A DNA stretch of 64,000 nucleotides from Zygotorulaspora mrakii. Taxonomy: Eukaryota; Ascomycota; Saccharomycetes; Saccharomycetales; Saccharomycetaceae. Shown here one piece after another: positions 8,487 through 19,388 of the stretch (the stretch's first letter is position 1; each line of letters begins with the position of its first letter). The notes below the pieces were generated by a model. That model searched no databases and was not told the DNA's origin. It worked only from the letters and a program-made list of their open reading frames with translations. The position numbers were made by a program, and so were the translations under genes. Location: contig NC_050724.1 of the NCBI RefSeq assembly GCF_013402915.1, positions 620,001-684,000 of the forward strand. Direction: 5' to 3'.

Positions 8487-9425
8487 TCACCAAGAGTCAT
8501 CATAGCCGTTGCTATCACCATTGCCGTATGGATTTTGATCCTGTGTGCCATTCATTATGGTGTCACCATCGTTGATGCCCGTAATTGTATTTTCATTATT
8601 ACCAGAAGCATAATTTACCCTGTCCTGGTCCATTTGTGTGAGTGCAAGTAGAACCGATGCTACTTTTTTTTGCAAGGTATCAATACCTCTCAGGACTACT
8701 TGATCTGTAGTAATGGAACCAACATTTTCGACATTCATGTAAAATGTATTAGCCTTTGCTTTGTAGTCGAAAGGGTCGCCCTTATTTGGTGGATCTTCGT
8801 ATTCGCTGTTCTTAGATGGTGGCCATTCCTTCATGATATCTTGCTCATACCAATAATCTGTGTGCTTCAATTTATTCCAAGGATCATATTCGAATTCTAT
8901 TGCTGCTGCGGGTCCCCATTTAGCATGCTCTTTAGTTATTCCCTTCTTCGCAATACATTTTAGAGTCAACTCTTGTCCCTTTCTTAATTTACAGATCAAA
9001 ACACCATTGCCCTCTTTATCCTGTATGATGGGATGACCAATATTACGTCCCATTAAATTTGACACAATAACTAAATCTTTAGCATAAATATTTGTTGTGC
9101 TTTCACTCTCACCAATAGCTTGTAAAGTCAACACAACAGAACACTTGTCACAGTGATCCTCACAAAAACAATCCCTGCAATATTCCAGTTGATCGATATC
9201 GAGACTCTGGAGAGGTATTAAACCCAATCTATGTGCAATAAATTCATCCGCTAATACTGTAGTATTAGCTTCAATCTCAACAGAGTCAATCGCCAACGTT
9301 GGAATTTCGGCGATTATAACTCTTCGTAACGAATTTGCTAACGCCATATCCACGTTGGAAAGAATAAAGTCAACATTATCCTTTGTAGCTTCTCTAATCT
9401 TTACCTGTGGACCTTCTTCACTCAT
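8487..9425 (-). CDS. RPB3: RNA polymerase II subunit Rpb3
   Basis: 312 aa (S. cerevisiae 318). An alpha-like subunit that pairs with Rpb11 to nucleate RNA polymerase II assembly. The N-terminal dimerisation part has [24 protein letters not shown]. The zinc-binding loop [13 protein letters not shown] has Cys86, Cys88, Cys92 and Cys95. The core region [18 protein letters not shown] and the [24 protein letters not shown] block are present. The C-terminal tail is Asn/Gly-rich and variable. YIL021W lies next to HIS6 and TIM44 in S. cerevisiae as here. Confidence 0.98.
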   Translation of the reverse strand: MSEEGPQVKIREATKDNVDFILSNVDMALANSLRRVIIAEIPTLAIDSVEIEANTTVLADEFIAHRLGLIPLQSLDIDQLEYCRDCFCEDHCDKCSVVLTLQAIGESESTTNIYAKDLVIVSNLMGRNIGHPIIQDKEGNGVLICKLRKGQELTLKCIAKKGITKEHAKWGPAAAIEFEYDPWNKLKHTDYWYEQDIMKEWPPSKNSEYEDPPNKGDPFDYKAKANTFYMNVENVGSITTDQVVLRGIDTLQKKVASVLLALTQMDQDRVNYASGNNENTITGINDGDTIMNGTQDQNPYGNGDSNGYDDSW

Positions 9426-9653
9426 AACGATGACCTTAACCCCCTAAGTGATGTGTTGCTAAAAGTCGCATATTGTTCGATAAGTATATTTCATTCATGT
9501 TTAACAACTTTTTTCAGCAGCTAAATGACTTACAAAAGCGAATCGTTTTTAACGTTTGGGTTTTGAGGAAAGTGAGTAACTCACTGCAATACAAAAGCTT
9601 ATTCAATCAATTGACTTTTTGTTCGTTTTGGTACTCTTATAAAATTATTGGCA

Positions 9654-10013
9654 ATGAACATGAATTATCCTGTTCCTGATACGAGGTTCGAACAAACTTT
9701 CAAAAGAGCGCTGGTGAGGGAGGCTGAAAGAGAAAGAGCATCACAATGGAAAAAAATGGGACTGCAAGACCCCAAGGCTATTTCGCAGCTTCAGAAAGTC
9801 AAGCCACCAACAGTAAGCAAACTAGTTGTCTGTAAAGTCATTTTTCGTGACGTTTTTTTCATGCCTTTTGTCCAAGGTATCATTTGGACAACTGCTTTGA
9901 TAGCTTTAAAACCCTGGCTGGGATTGGTTGTCAAGAACGGTAGAAAAATTGGCTCTAAGGTATATAGAATGGTTCTTGGAACAGACCTTCTGAAAGTGCC
10001 AAGAAATGTATGA
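9654..10013 (+). CDS. Small conserved-looking protein of unknown function, one hydrophobic segment
   Basis: 119 aa starting MNMNYPVPDTRFEQTFKRAL (ATG at 9654, or at 9660 two codons later). I do not recognise a characterised yeast gene. The N-terminal half is charged and probably helical (ALVREAERERASQWKKMGL). Around residues 65-90 is a hydrophobic stretch (FFMPFVQGIIWTTALIAL) followed by a basic segment, so a small membrane protein is likely, possibly mitochondrial. It lies between RPB3 and TIM44, divergent from RPB3 and convergent with TIM44. YIL021W and YIL022W have no such gene between them in S. cerevisiae as far as I recall. Good codon flow and compact placement argue that it is real. 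Confidence 0.75.
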   Translation: MNMNYPVPDTRFEQTFKRALVREAERERASQWKKMGLQDPKAISQLQKVKPPTVSKLVVCKVIFRDVFFMPFVQGIIWTTALIALKPWLGLVVKNGRKIGSKVYRMVLGTDLLKVPRNV

Positions 10014-10217
10014 CATTATTTTACGATATTTCGATCATCATTGTCTGTATATATATATACATTTAGGTTGTGATTTCACATTGAAAAAACGTTATGGGTT
10101 CTATTTACAAAATACGAAATGATATGATACGTTATGATATGCAAATTTTTAATGTTCAGTTTTTTTCTTACTTCTCTATTTCATTTCTCCGGAGTAGCAG
10201 ATTATTTGCAACTCGAC

Positions 10218-11501
10218 TCAGGTGAATTGCCTTGATCCACCACGGACAAACTCCAAAATTTTCCATCCTTCAGTCTCTTCATCATCGATTTGTTCAGGGT
10301 CTCTTGTGAAAACCATAGCATAGGAACTCATCAAAATATTTGATTCATGGCCAGCGGCAACCTCTCCTGTTTTTGCCTTTCTGTATAAATGAATTTCTTG
10401 TGCTCTGCAACCAACGACTAATACCGGTAAATCTTGAGGGGGCAACATCTTTGCGCTGACAATTTCAACACCTCTGATATCTAAAATACGACCATCGGCA
10501 AAGAGCTGCTGATCTCTAAAGACCTTTTGTTGAGCAGAGTAGACATTGAATGGTGCCTCGCTGAACCATTTTTTCAAAATTTTCTGATCCCCTTTAACAT
10601 AAGCTTCTAAAACTTCGGGTATGATATAGTTCCTCAGATGTTGGGTGAAGCCTTCATTATTGAAAGTTGAATCCATAAGTTTAAATTGACCAAGGACACG
10701 AGCAGCTTCAGTTTCAGCAAAAAATCCACCAATCTTTCCTGTTATCTTACGCAAAAATACAATGAATGGATTGCCGCTCTCGTCCCAAAATGCGCTTTTC
10801 AGACGTTGAATTGCACGTCCGAGTAAAGTCTTTTCCTTGAAATCTTCAACTCTCTTTCCAAATGATTCTTTGGCTTCAATGTTGGTTGCGACTAGAGCGG
10901 TTCCCGCATCTTCATTACTTTTGACTGCTCTAGTTCTCTTACCAGAGGCTAAGTCACGTTCACGTTTGAGTCTTCTTTGTTCCTTCGTGATGAATCCACC
11001 GTAACGAGAACTGTCGCCATCATCAATAACTTCAGAGACGTCTTTATAAATTTTGGTCTGTCTCACTGGCTCGAAGCTTTCATCTATCTTTTTAGCAGCA
11101 ACTGTGGCTGCTTTTCTGGTGTTCTTACCGATATCAGATTCCCATGCCTTCGTAGCGATTGTTTCCATGGTTTCACCTGTCTTTTTCAACGTTTTACCGA
11201 CAATGGTGGATCCTTTCTGTGCTCTAGCATACGCTTCTCTGGCCTTCTTATACGCCTCAGATTCACCAAGTCTTCCAGAGGCATCCTGTAATGTTCTTAT
11301 ATTATCCTGCAGCTCTTGAGATTTCTTCCATTCCTTTTTAAAAGTGTCACGAAATATATCGATGGGAGATCGTTGACCTTGCAGAGACCTAGTGCACGTA
11401 GAAAACGGAACGCGGTAAGCCCCTACTGGTACGGACTCTTGTATGGCACGACCGAAAATGATCATTGTACTCTTATTTTGCCTTATTGCCCTGCCCTGCA
11501 T
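10218..11501 (-). CDS. TIM44: Mitochondrial import motor subunit Tim44
   Basis: 427 aa (S. cerevisiae 431). A peripheral matrix protein of the inner membrane that tethers mtHsp70 (Ssc1) to the TIM23 channel. An N-terminal presequence rich in Arg/Ser is followed by IDIFRDTFKKEWKKSQELQDNI, the central KAWESDIGKNTRKAA / RRLKRERDLASGKRTRAVKSNED region and the C-terminal Tim44 domain (about 230-427), which binds cardiolipin-rich membranes and ends EGWKILEFVRGGSRQFT. The longest frame opens at a TTG; the ATG at 11501 (MQGRAIRQNK) gives a proper presequence. It is divergent from ULP2, a junction not found in S. cerevisiae. Confidence 0.97.
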   Translation of the reverse strand: MQGRAIRQNKSTMIIFGRAIQESVPVGAYRVPFSTCTRSLQGQRSPIDIFRDTFKKEWKKSQELQDNIRTLQDASGRLGESEAYKKAREAYARAQKGSTIVGKTLKKTGETMETIATKAWESDIGKNTRKAATVAAKKIDESFEPVRQTKIYKDVSEVIDDGDSSRYGGFITKEQRRLKRERDLASGKRTRAVKSNEDAGTALVATNIEAKESFGKRVEDFKEKTLLGRAIQRLKSAFWDESGNPFIVFLRKITGKIGGFFAETEAARVLGQFKLMDSTFNNEGFTQHLRNYIIPEVLEAYVKGDQKILKKWFSEAPFNVYSAQQKVFRDQQLFADGRILDIRGVEIVSAKMLPPQDLPVLVVGCRAQEIHLYRKAKTGEVAAGHESNILMSSYAMVFTRDPEQIDDEETEGWKILEFVRGGSRQFT

Positions 11502-12044
11502 CTTAATACAAATCTTCAAATTTACAAATTGAAACCAAAAATGTTAAAGACCAAAAAGTCCTGAAGAACGGAGTCTGATAGGATGGAGACACTATAAATC
11601 TAGATCAGATAGCTGAGTTGTACCTAACGGCAATCTGCAAATACTAATCTTCCATTTGGCTAAAATCTAATTTTCAGTGTGTCAAAAAAAAAAAAAATTG
11701 GAAATAGTGCACAATACTCAAATACTATTGAAATTGAACAGTAAGATGCAAGGAACTTTCTAAACTCGGTCAAACAACTCTCAACCTTTAGCAAAAAATT
11801 TTATAAGCCATTTCAGAGTATTCAAACAAGTAGCAAAGCGCTCACAGTTGTATATGACAGGATCAATAGCGCACAGAGAATGTAATTAAGCGCTCGTATT
11901 CTGCGATATGGTTTTATTACGATGATTTGAAGTCCTGTTAAAACATGGAAGGGGAAGCGATGTACCAAGTAGCTGCAAACTTAAAGTAAAGAGGGAACCC
12001 TTTTGGACTGTGCGCAGTATATTCAGCGATAGCTGGGAATATAG
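11502..12044. promoter_or_regulatory. Divergent TIM44/ULP2 promoter region
   Basis: 543 bp between two divergent starts. AT-rich with a 13-base A tract near 11686-11698. No further recognisable element and no gene seen. Confidence 0.5.
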
Positions 12045-15000
12045 ATGGCCAGCAAAAGGCGAAAAATTAACGGGTTTTTGCCGATTGATAAACTTGCGGG
12101 AGATGTTGCAAATACGACAAGCTCTCTTGATGGCGGCACAGAGAGGGGTCAGCATGACCATGGTAATCGCACTGTGTCAAAACGATATAAAGAATATAGG
12201 AGGACTCCCAAGGTTGTGGAGCAACTAAAACATATCTCGGCAGAGGATTTTTTACCGCTGGCAAATAGATCAGCGGACCTACAACCATCAGATCTGGAAA
12301 ATGATAGTATTCAAAACAGCAGTGATTCTGCCAGGAACGGGAATCAAGCGACTACGAGACATGCATCCGCAAAAAACAGCATACAGGAAGTGAAAAATGA
12401 TGAATTTACAAAGGAAGATGAGCTGGAAGCTATACAGGGTGATTCAGAAGATGAAGGTTTTGAGTCTCTAGAAGGCACCCCACCATTAAAAAGAACAGTA
12501 AAAATTGGTAATGGTCTCTTATCCTCATCACCGTTTGATATTTGGAAAAACAATTCGAATCTCGTTGTGACGAAATTCAACTTATCTGGGGTGCTGAACA
12601 CTATAGACGTTCGAAAAAAAATTGAGGAGAAATCCCAATGCCTCTTGAAGTTTATTAACGATGCCAGTGGACCGCGAGTTACTTTCACGCATAGGAATTT
12701 CGATATCAAAAATGCTCAGGTGGATTTTCGGAAAGATTGCGAGTCGGTTATTTTTGACAAAGATTATTCTTGCATAGGGATGGTGTTTAAGGAGTTCCGA
12801 TTTATAGATATGGATAATAAGTTGAAGATTGGTAGAGTACAGACCAAGTTAATGGCGTGGAGTAATAATACAACAGTGAAGAGCAATAAGATCCACAAGA
12901 TAAAGAATATTCTATCGAATATCAATAACTTCAAACTCCGAGTTGTCGATGACAAAAAGTCATTGATCAAAACTTTGGATGAGATAGCAATACGGGAATA
13001 TAAAAATAAAGTAATTATGGCTAATAATTCGACGAATGAGGCTTTCGAAAAATTGAGAAATAAAAGGCACTTTTGGGAAAAATCAGAATTTCAATCTCTC
13101 GGTGTTCAAAATAGGTTACTGATAGGTAAATTATCTCCATCATCCTCTCTATCGGGTCAAAAGATACGGATTCCTACATTATCGGATTCTTCCGAAGAAT
13201 CCTCGCCGAGAAGGCCTCAACAGAACACTATTTCAGGCATTAACCCACTTAACTTTTACTCTAAACCAACAGAAAAAGTTGATGCAGGGTTGGGTAGTAC
13301 CCCATCCTATTCCACTCTCAGGAAATCCCCACGGACAAGATCAGAAACACCCAATCTTGTGCAAGGCACTCTCTGGGATTTAGACAATGAAAAAAATCTT
13401 GAAGTCCCGGAAACTCTAGATCCAGCTTTGTCTCATAAATTTCCAGATGGTGCAAGTTATATGATTACCAATCAAGATTTCAAATGTCTTTATAATCATG
13501 ACTGGATCAATGATAGTATATTGGATTTCTTCACTAAATTCTATGCCGAGAAATCTATCCAAGAAGATGTAATATCTAGGGGAGATATACATTTGATGTC
13601 GTCATTTTTCTACACTAAGCTAGTAAGTGACCCAAGCGACTACTACGGTAACGTCAAAAAATGGGTTGCCAACAGTGATCTATTCAGAAAGAAATATATT
13701 GTGGTGCCAATAAATATGAACTTTCATTGGTTTGGGTGTATAATTACAGGTCTGGATTTGATACTAGAGTTTTTTCAAAACTCCGATGGAAAAGTCGATA
13801 AGACAAAGCTTTCAAATGAAAACCGTATAGAAAATGATAATTATAGAGAGCACGACAGTGAGGGCCCTCTCCGTATTAAAAATGCATTAAATTCTTCAGA
13901 TACAAATAAGAAGGCTGTGAGTTTAACAGAAGATGAGGAAGTTACATTGAGTACTCCAATCATAACCATACTCACATTTGATTCCCTCCGACAAACACAT
14001 ACACGAGAAATAGATCCCATAAAAGAGTTCCTGATAGCATATGCAAAAGATAAGTATGAGATTAAATTGGATAAAGCACTAATAAAGATGAAAACTTGTG
14101 CAGTACCACAACAACCAAATATGAGCGATTGTGGCGTTCACGTTATTCTTAACAATATGAAATTTTTTGAAAATCCCAGAAAGACAATTGAGGTTTGGAG
14201 ATCGACTAAAACAAGAAGTAAGTCTTCTGGTAAAGTTGTAAATGAATATTTTGAGAGGAACAGGCGTGATTCGGCTCGGAAATTCTTACGTGAAGTTGTC
14301 TGGGATCTTCATGCCGAACAATTAAAAATTATGAAACAAAACGGTAATTATCCTGCAAAATATGCCAATTGCTTTGAAAAAGTAGGACAAAGTGGTGATA
14401 ATGAGGACGATGGTGATTTGGAAATTATAGAAGACACCGAAGATTATAAGAAGGCACTCGCGAAAGCAGTAATTCCTGAGACTGGCCGAGGCAACGAAAA
14501 CCTTACAAAAGGCTCTTCTGAGCTACCGGACAGTCCTCAGAAGGTTAACGATGTTGCTGCATCTTCTCTTGATGAGCCAAAAAAAATTTCTCCTGCTCAA
14601 GCACGACCTACTGACGAGAGATCAACTATCCGAGCGTTGGAGGGAGAGCCAGTAGATACAATAAGCTCCGAATCATACAGTCTTGAAAGGCCGCCCATTG
14701 GGAATGTCAGTCTTGAGTCTCCTCGAAATTTCCTGGAGAGCTCTCCGATCAGGAAAGGTGGTAGACATACAGCTTCAGATTCGACTTCTCCATACTTCGG
14801 TGATTCTTCCTTAAAATCAAGGGCCGAAACATTTGATACGGAAAGCTTGTCCTCTACAAAAGTATTAATAGCGAATGACTGCTTGATGGATGAAAATCAA
14901 AAGGATACCAAAAGTGGATCTCCTCTTCTCTCAGACCTTAATTCGTTGAAAAGACAAGAACCAGACCAGGATGAAGACAGAGTTTCCGCCACTATTGACC

Positions 15001-15332
15001 TTTTGTTGTCCCCCTGTCGCCAAAAGAAGTACATTCTCTCTGGTATTGAACGAGATGACGACGTTAACCTTCTTGGAACTCTCAAGAGCCAATCCAGCTT
15101 GACACGGGTGAAAAGAGATGTAGGAGGAGAGCCTAATAAATCAATAGATTTGAGAAACGCGGAAGAGAGTACCGCAGGCCTGAACAGATGGAAATATAGC
15201 GAACAGAAACCTTCCAAGCCTTACCTTGCTGCTACAGAATCAGATAGATTATCATTTGTTTCTGGAATGGCGGATTCAAAGCACGACATCCAGACAATAT
15301 ATAGTGACGATGATATGAAAGAAGTGAGGTAA
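12045..15332 (+). CDS. ULP2: SUMO-specific protease Ulp2
   Basis: 1095 aa (S. cerevisiae 1034). A nuclear C48 cysteine protease that takes apart poly-SUMO chains and acts in chromosome cohesion, recovery from checkpoint arrest and rDNA maintenance. The catalytic domain spans about residues 440-770: LYNHDWINDSILDFF entry motif, His561 in NFHWFGC, Asp646 in TFDSL, and Cys696 in PNMSDCGVHV, giving the His-Asp-Cys triad. The acidic N-terminal region and the long Ser/Asp/Glu-rich C-terminal tail are disordered, as in the orthologue, with short hydrophobic-acidic stretches (DLEIIED) like SUMO-interacting motifs. Convergent with SSM4, as YIL031W/YIL030C. Confidence 0.96.
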   Translation: MASKRRKINGFLPIDKLAGDVANTTSSLDGGTERGQHDHGNRTVSKRYKEYRRTPKVVEQLKHISAEDFLPLANRSADLQPSDLENDSIQNSSDSARNGNQATTRHASAKNSIQEVKNDEFTKEDELEAIQGDSEDEGFESLEGTPPLKRTVKIGNGLLSSSPFDIWKNNSNLVVTKFNLSGVLNTIDVRKKIEEKSQCLLKFINDASGPRVTFTHRNFDIKNAQVDFRKDCESVIFDKDYSCIGMVFKEFRFIDMDNKLKIGRVQTKLMAWSNNTTVKSNKIHKIKNILSNINNFKLRVVDDKKSLIKTLDEIAIREYKNKVIMANNSTNEAFEKLRNKRHFWEKSEFQSLGVQNRLLIGKLSPSSSLSGQKIRIPTLSDSSEESSPRRPQQNTISGINPLNFYSKPTEKVDAGLGSTPSYSTLRKSPRTRSETPNLVQGTLWDLDNEKNLEVPETLDPALSHKFPDGASYMITNQDFKCLYNHDWINDSILDFFTKFYAEKSIQEDVISRGDIHLMSSFFYTKLVSDPSDYYGNVKKWVANSDLFRKKYIVVPINMNFHWFGCIITGLDLILEFFQNSDGKVDKTKLSNENRIENDNYREHDSEGPLRIKNALNSSDTNKKAVSLTEDEEVTLSTPIITILTFDSLRQTHTREIDPIKEFLIAYAKDKYEIKLDKALIKMKTCAVPQQPNMSDCGVHVILNNMKFFENPRKTIEVWRSTKTRSKSSGKVVNEYFERNRRDSARKFLREVVWDLHAEQLKIMKQNGNYPAKYANCFEKVGQSGDNEDDGDLEIIEDTEDYKKALAKAVIPETGRGNENLTKGSSELPDSPQKVNDVAASSLDEPKKISPAQARPTDERSTIRALEGEPVDTISSESYSLERPPIGNVSLESPRNFLESSPIRKGGRHTASDSTSPYFGDSSLKSRAETFDTESLSSTKVLIANDCLMDENQKDTKSGSPLLSDLNSLKRQEPDQDEDRVSATIDLLLSPCRQKKYILSGIERDDDVNLLGTLKSQSSLTRVKRDVGGEPNKSIDLRNAEESTAGLNRWKYSEQKPSKPYLAATESDRLSFVSGMADSKHDIQTIYSDDDMKEVR

Positions 15333-15473
15333 TGCACTTCCATATAACATATTGCATGAAATACAGCATTTAGTCAAGTAGTATAAATGTATGACAAATA
15401 GGGCCTCGTTATGGTAGTCTATATACATATATGCAATAATACAAGCGATTGGGTGGTGGGATAAGGCAATCGC

Positions 15474-18400
15474 TCAAAAATTATCATTTGTGAAATTTTC
15501 AAGGGATCTTCCCTGGGCGTATACTTCATCCTTTACATTTTGAGTGGCATCTCCGAACCATTTCTTAACGAATTTGACCAGGTGAGAAATAGCAAAAGTA
15601 GCCAAAATGGCTGTTACAGATAAGTAACACAAATGTTGCGGAAAAGTCCACTCAATATGATCGAATTCCGATTTTAATCTGTAACGCCACAAAAATACCA
15701 GAGGAGCCCCAAAAGTAGTATACCTTTCTCGATGAAAGAGATACTCCAAAGTAGAGCAGGCCAGCCAGGAGACTATTATTGGCATAGTTGTATACAGCAT
15801 GAATTTCAATTTTCTAAGAGATTCCTTCAGTAAATACCTAAAAAGTGGAAAAAAGGAACGGTTCCTGTTTGCAGCAAAATTTAGGCCCTGTGTGTAAATG
15901 AAATGGATACTAAGCAGTGTGAAACACGCATTAGTTTGAAGTGAGCTGGGATTCCAAAATCCATTGAACACGCCTCTGTACCCTTTGAAAGTATCGTGAA
16001 AAAAATAGCCCTGTATAAAGTACAATTGTTCCATGTTCACGATTACTCCTAAACTGTTGAGCCAGACCATGATGACCATGATGGTTAGATAGAGAACCAC
16101 TTTGATTTCATCTCTATTCAAGACATGTTTGAGAATTGTGCCCCAACTTTCAATTTGATTCTCACTATGATTGTCAACGCGCTCATTGTGCAGGTTTTCT
16201 ACTTCAAACTCTTCACCATCAATTGCCACAGGTACTATATGTTCCTCCAGTTTGATTCTTGACATTGAGAGCTGATGATATCTTTCTAGCATCAAAGCGA
16301 GCGCTATTGCCCCAAAGCAAACAAAAAATATGTCTAGATGTTGAAAATTAGATCTAATCACAGTAATGTAACCATTGTAGAACACCTCGTAATGTTTTTT
16401 TGAAGGAGATTTGACCAGGAAAACGTTAGCTAAAACGTAAGCGAAAATGTATGCCGGGAAAACGAGTATGGCCGCAATTAAAGTGAATGTAAACTGCGAG
16501 GCAAACGTAGTAGTGAGCACCAGTAAAGATGCAAATAGCCATACAAATACAAGCAATAGAATGTACCTTGACCGGAAATTAGGCGGAGTGTATACAATGG
16601 AGTAACCATCATATTCTGTATTTTGTTCATCCAAATAGCCAAATTCACCGGCATTTCTTGTGTTTTTTTCCTCAATGGCTTGTAAATCTAATGGTTTTAG
16701 CAGTTTGTCATCTTTCGTGACGGGAACAAACAATGTTTGGACATAAGTTCTAGATATTATGTCAGAAGAAGGGACACGCATCAGTATCCCATCTGGGATA
16801 AAGTATGCATGAACTGCTTTGTTTTCCTTAAACAATTGAGCTGCGCGGCTTGCAGTTTTTGGTGAAGTGTAGAGTTCTGAATTGGACCATTGTGCCTTTC
16901 TTCTCGCGAAAGACCTGTAAAACCAATTTCTATATAAAATACAACCTCTTTCGGTAGGAATGTCGTTGTTCAACATGAATGATGACAATCTCAGCTTTCT
17001 CGAAGATACATCAAAGACGCGTGTCCAGTATTTCCTGATGTATAATTTGACACTTGAAGTTGATTCAATCACTTGTTTCGCAATATAAAATGGCCATGGA
17101 TAAACAGAAATTTCCCATTTTGGGTTCATTGAGTCCACACCAAAATGATGGAGAAAGCCATTTTGAATGGTCAGCATCTTGGACTTCATCAATACAGGAA
17201 ATAAGAACCTTGTATGGAATCCAAACCCGACGATTATGAAAACCGCATAGATGAACATTGATAAACATAATCTTGATATCTGTATGCTCATAGGGTGGAT
17301 TAAACTGTCATGTAAGATTTTAATATTTGGGTCATCGGGAGATCTGATAAAAAAGAGAACACCTGGACGGATAATATGCTTCCTAATCATTCCAATATAT
17401 CTCGCAAACCAGTACATATACAAAGTTCCGACACCCCAATAGAGGAAGAAAATAGAAGGTGGCCAGTCTTCACAGAGCCGTGGAGCCCAAAAAATTTCGC
17501 CAGGTCTCAATATAGGACAAAACAATGAGAAATCAAGCATAAGTCCTGTTAAAACAGGGAAGGCAGCTAATTCAATGAAAAACAGAATGAATACTTTAAA
17601 AGTGCATTTGATAGCGAACAAAATCTGAAAAATAAATCTTCTAGAACGATTTTTCATTCCATTCTCGCGGCCAAATCCCTTGCATATTAATTCGGATGAG
17701 ATGTTGATCAGTGAAATTGTTGTGGTATAAGATACCAGTGCTGGCACACTTCTTAATATTACTGATGATTTCATGGCATTGGTGTTATATGACTGATAAA
17801 TTTTCACACATGATGCAATGATGTTTTCCTTTACCATGCTATCAAGAACATTCATTTGTGGAATTTTTGTCAGTGAAGTTGCATAGAATCGAGGCAAATG
17901 CAATAAATAGCAAAGCTGAAAGAGCCCGCTAAGTAATATTTTGACTAATCCAGCATAGCATTTCAACAAACCGAACCCAGTGAAAGTTGGTAGAAGATAT
18001 GATGCGGATAGATAAACCGCAATCAATACCACAGCAATAATATAATACGCAATAACATTCATTAGTTTCAATTTCAAATTTATAATTATAGGTGCTTGCG
18101 GAATTTGATTATTAGCGTCTCCAATATCATTGACGATCTCTTCGTCCACAATCCGAGGGGCTGGTATTGGTTCCGGAGCTTGTGGCAATACTTGAGCAGC
18201 TGGCTGTACAGGAATATGTTCTGGACCTGCAGCTGGATGATCAGCAGCAGCTTGTAAGTTTTGATCTAATAACTCATCAAGCTCATTTTGTGCCCTGTGA
18301 TGTACAAATGCATCAAGAGGTCGAATATCCTCTATTTGCTCTTCAACCTCACTTTCAGATTCTGACTCAGTTGCAGAATCTTGTTCCGCCAAAATAGAAC

Positions 18401-19388
18401 TAGAATCCAAACCAGCATTGCTTTCATGTTGCGATTCATTTACAGCTTCATCAGCAAATGCATTTGTATTCTCAGTACCAGGCTGCTCTTCATTCTGATT
18501 CGCATTTTCTTGTTCATCGTCGCTTTCTTCCTCATTGTCTGCATTATCTGGGTTATTATTATGGTTATTCTCCTGCTGCGCTAAATTCCTTATTTCCTCT
18601 CTTCCCTTCATAATCTTGGCGACGTTTTCTATCGTTTCATCATCCATCATGGGGAACCTTTCCTTCAACTGAATCTTAATCAACTCTTCCTTTGTGTATT
18701 GAGGCCCAATTTTGTGAAACACCATCTTGCTGAAAACACTTTCTCTAACAATCATGTCATACTGGAAATAGAGACTAATATGCAAAATAACTACCATGAT
18801 TATCTGCAATATTGAGAACCTATAATTCAAAACCATTTGGAGCAGTATATTACTGGACTCTATGTCTTCTTTAATTGGCGCAGAACTAAACCCGAATATT
18901 ATACTCTTTAGGAAGTCATCCCTGTAAGGTAGTTCTCTGTCGAGAATAAAAGTATACAGTTTACCAAAAAAATTCCAGGTCAAGGGAACACCGATCAGGA
19001 ACAAGACAGCAGCCAGTACTATCGTAATAATCTCTTTTAACCGAAAAAAATGTGAGATACAACTTCTCTTCAAGAGCAATGACATTGGTATCCTCTCTGG
19101 CATGTTTTCTGCGTATTTGGTCTTGAAGTTGATAGGGTAATGACATATGTCACAATTCACAACGGTACCTGATTTAGTTATGTCAATATTCTTGGAAGCA
19201 ATCCATTCCATTAAGCATGATTCGTGTATGTATTTGATCGACCCCTTGCACTTGCAGGGATGAAACAGAGGATTCTCTGTTGTGTGTTCTCCTCTACAAA
19301 TACGACATGATGCACCTGCTGGGACATCATCGTATGTACTAGCATCTCCTTGGATACCTGTGAGTAACTCTTCGGCCCTTGAATCCAT
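15474..19388 (-). CDS. SSM4: ER/nuclear-envelope ubiquitin ligase Doa10 (Ssm4)
   Basis: 1304 aa (S. cerevisiae 1319). A multi-spanning E3 ligase for ER-associated degradation that works with Ubc6 and Ubc7. The N-terminal RING-CH finger (about 28-85) has CRICRGE, HPCKCKGSIKYIHESCLMEW and CDICHYPI with the C4HC3 ligands. Many hydrophobic membrane segments follow from about residue 115 to the end, consistent with the 14-span topology known for Doa10. An acidic Glu/Gln/Asn-rich loop lies at about 275-400. The longest frame opens at a TTG; the ATG at 19388 (MDSRAEELL) is used. Confidence 0.97.
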   Translation of the reverse strand: MDSRAEELLTGIQGDASTYDDVPAGASCRICRGEHTTENPLFHPCKCKGSIKYIHESCLMEWIASKNIDITKSGTVVNCDICHYPINFKTKYAENMPERIPMSLLLKRSCISHFFRLKEIITIVLAAVLFLIGVPLTWNFFGKLYTFILDRELPYRDDFLKSIIFGFSSAPIKEDIESSNILLQMVLNYRFSILQIIMVVILHISLYFQYDMIVRESVFSKMVFHKIGPQYTKEELIKIQLKERFPMMDDETIENVAKIMKGREEIRNLAQQENNHNNNPDNADNEEESDDEQENANQNEEQPGTENTNAFADEAVNESQHESNAGLDSSSILAEQDSATESESESEVEEQIEDIRPLDAFVHHRAQNELDELLDQNLQAAADHPAAGPEHIPVQPAAQVLPQAPEPIPAPRIVDEEIVNDIGDANNQIPQAPIIINLKLKLMNVIAYYIIAVVLIAVYLSASYLLPTFTGFGLLKCYAGLVKILLSGLFQLCYLLHLPRFYATSLTKIPQMNVLDSMVKENIIASCVKIYQSYNTNAMKSSVILRSVPALVSYTTTISLINISSELICKGFGRENGMKNRSRRFIFQILFAIKCTFKVFILFFIELAAFPVLTGLMLDFSLFCPILRPGEIFWAPRLCEDWPPSIFFLYWGVGTLYMYWFARYIGMIRKHIIRPGVLFFIRSPDDPNIKILHDSLIHPMSIQISRLCLSMFIYAVFIIVGFGFHTRFLFPVLMKSKMLTIQNGFLHHFGVDSMNPKWEISVYPWPFYIAKQVIESTSSVKLYIRKYWTRVFDVSSRKLRLSSFMLNNDIPTERGCILYRNWFYRSFARRKAQWSNSELYTSPKTASRAAQLFKENKAVHAYFIPDGILMRVPSSDIISRTYVQTLFVPVTKDDKLLKPLDLQAIEEKNTRNAGEFGYLDEQNTEYDGYSIVYTPPNFRSRYILLLVFVWLFASLLVLTTTFASQFTFTLIAAILVFPAYIFAYVLANVFLVKSPSKKHYEVFYNGYITVIRSNFQHLDIFFVCFGAIALALMLERYHQLSMSRIKLEEHIVPVAIDGEEFEVENLHNERVDNHSENQIESWGTILKHVLNRDEIKVVLYLTIMVIMVWLNSLGVIVNMEQLYFIQGYFFHDTFKGYRGVFNGFWNPSSLQTNACFTLLSIHFIYTQGLNFAANRNRSFFPLFRYLLKESLRKLKFMLYTTMPIIVSWLACSTLEYLFHRERYTTFGAPLVFLWRYRLKSEFDHIEWTFPQHLCYLSVTAILATFAISHLVKFVKKWFGDATQNVKDEVYAQGRSLENFTNDNF

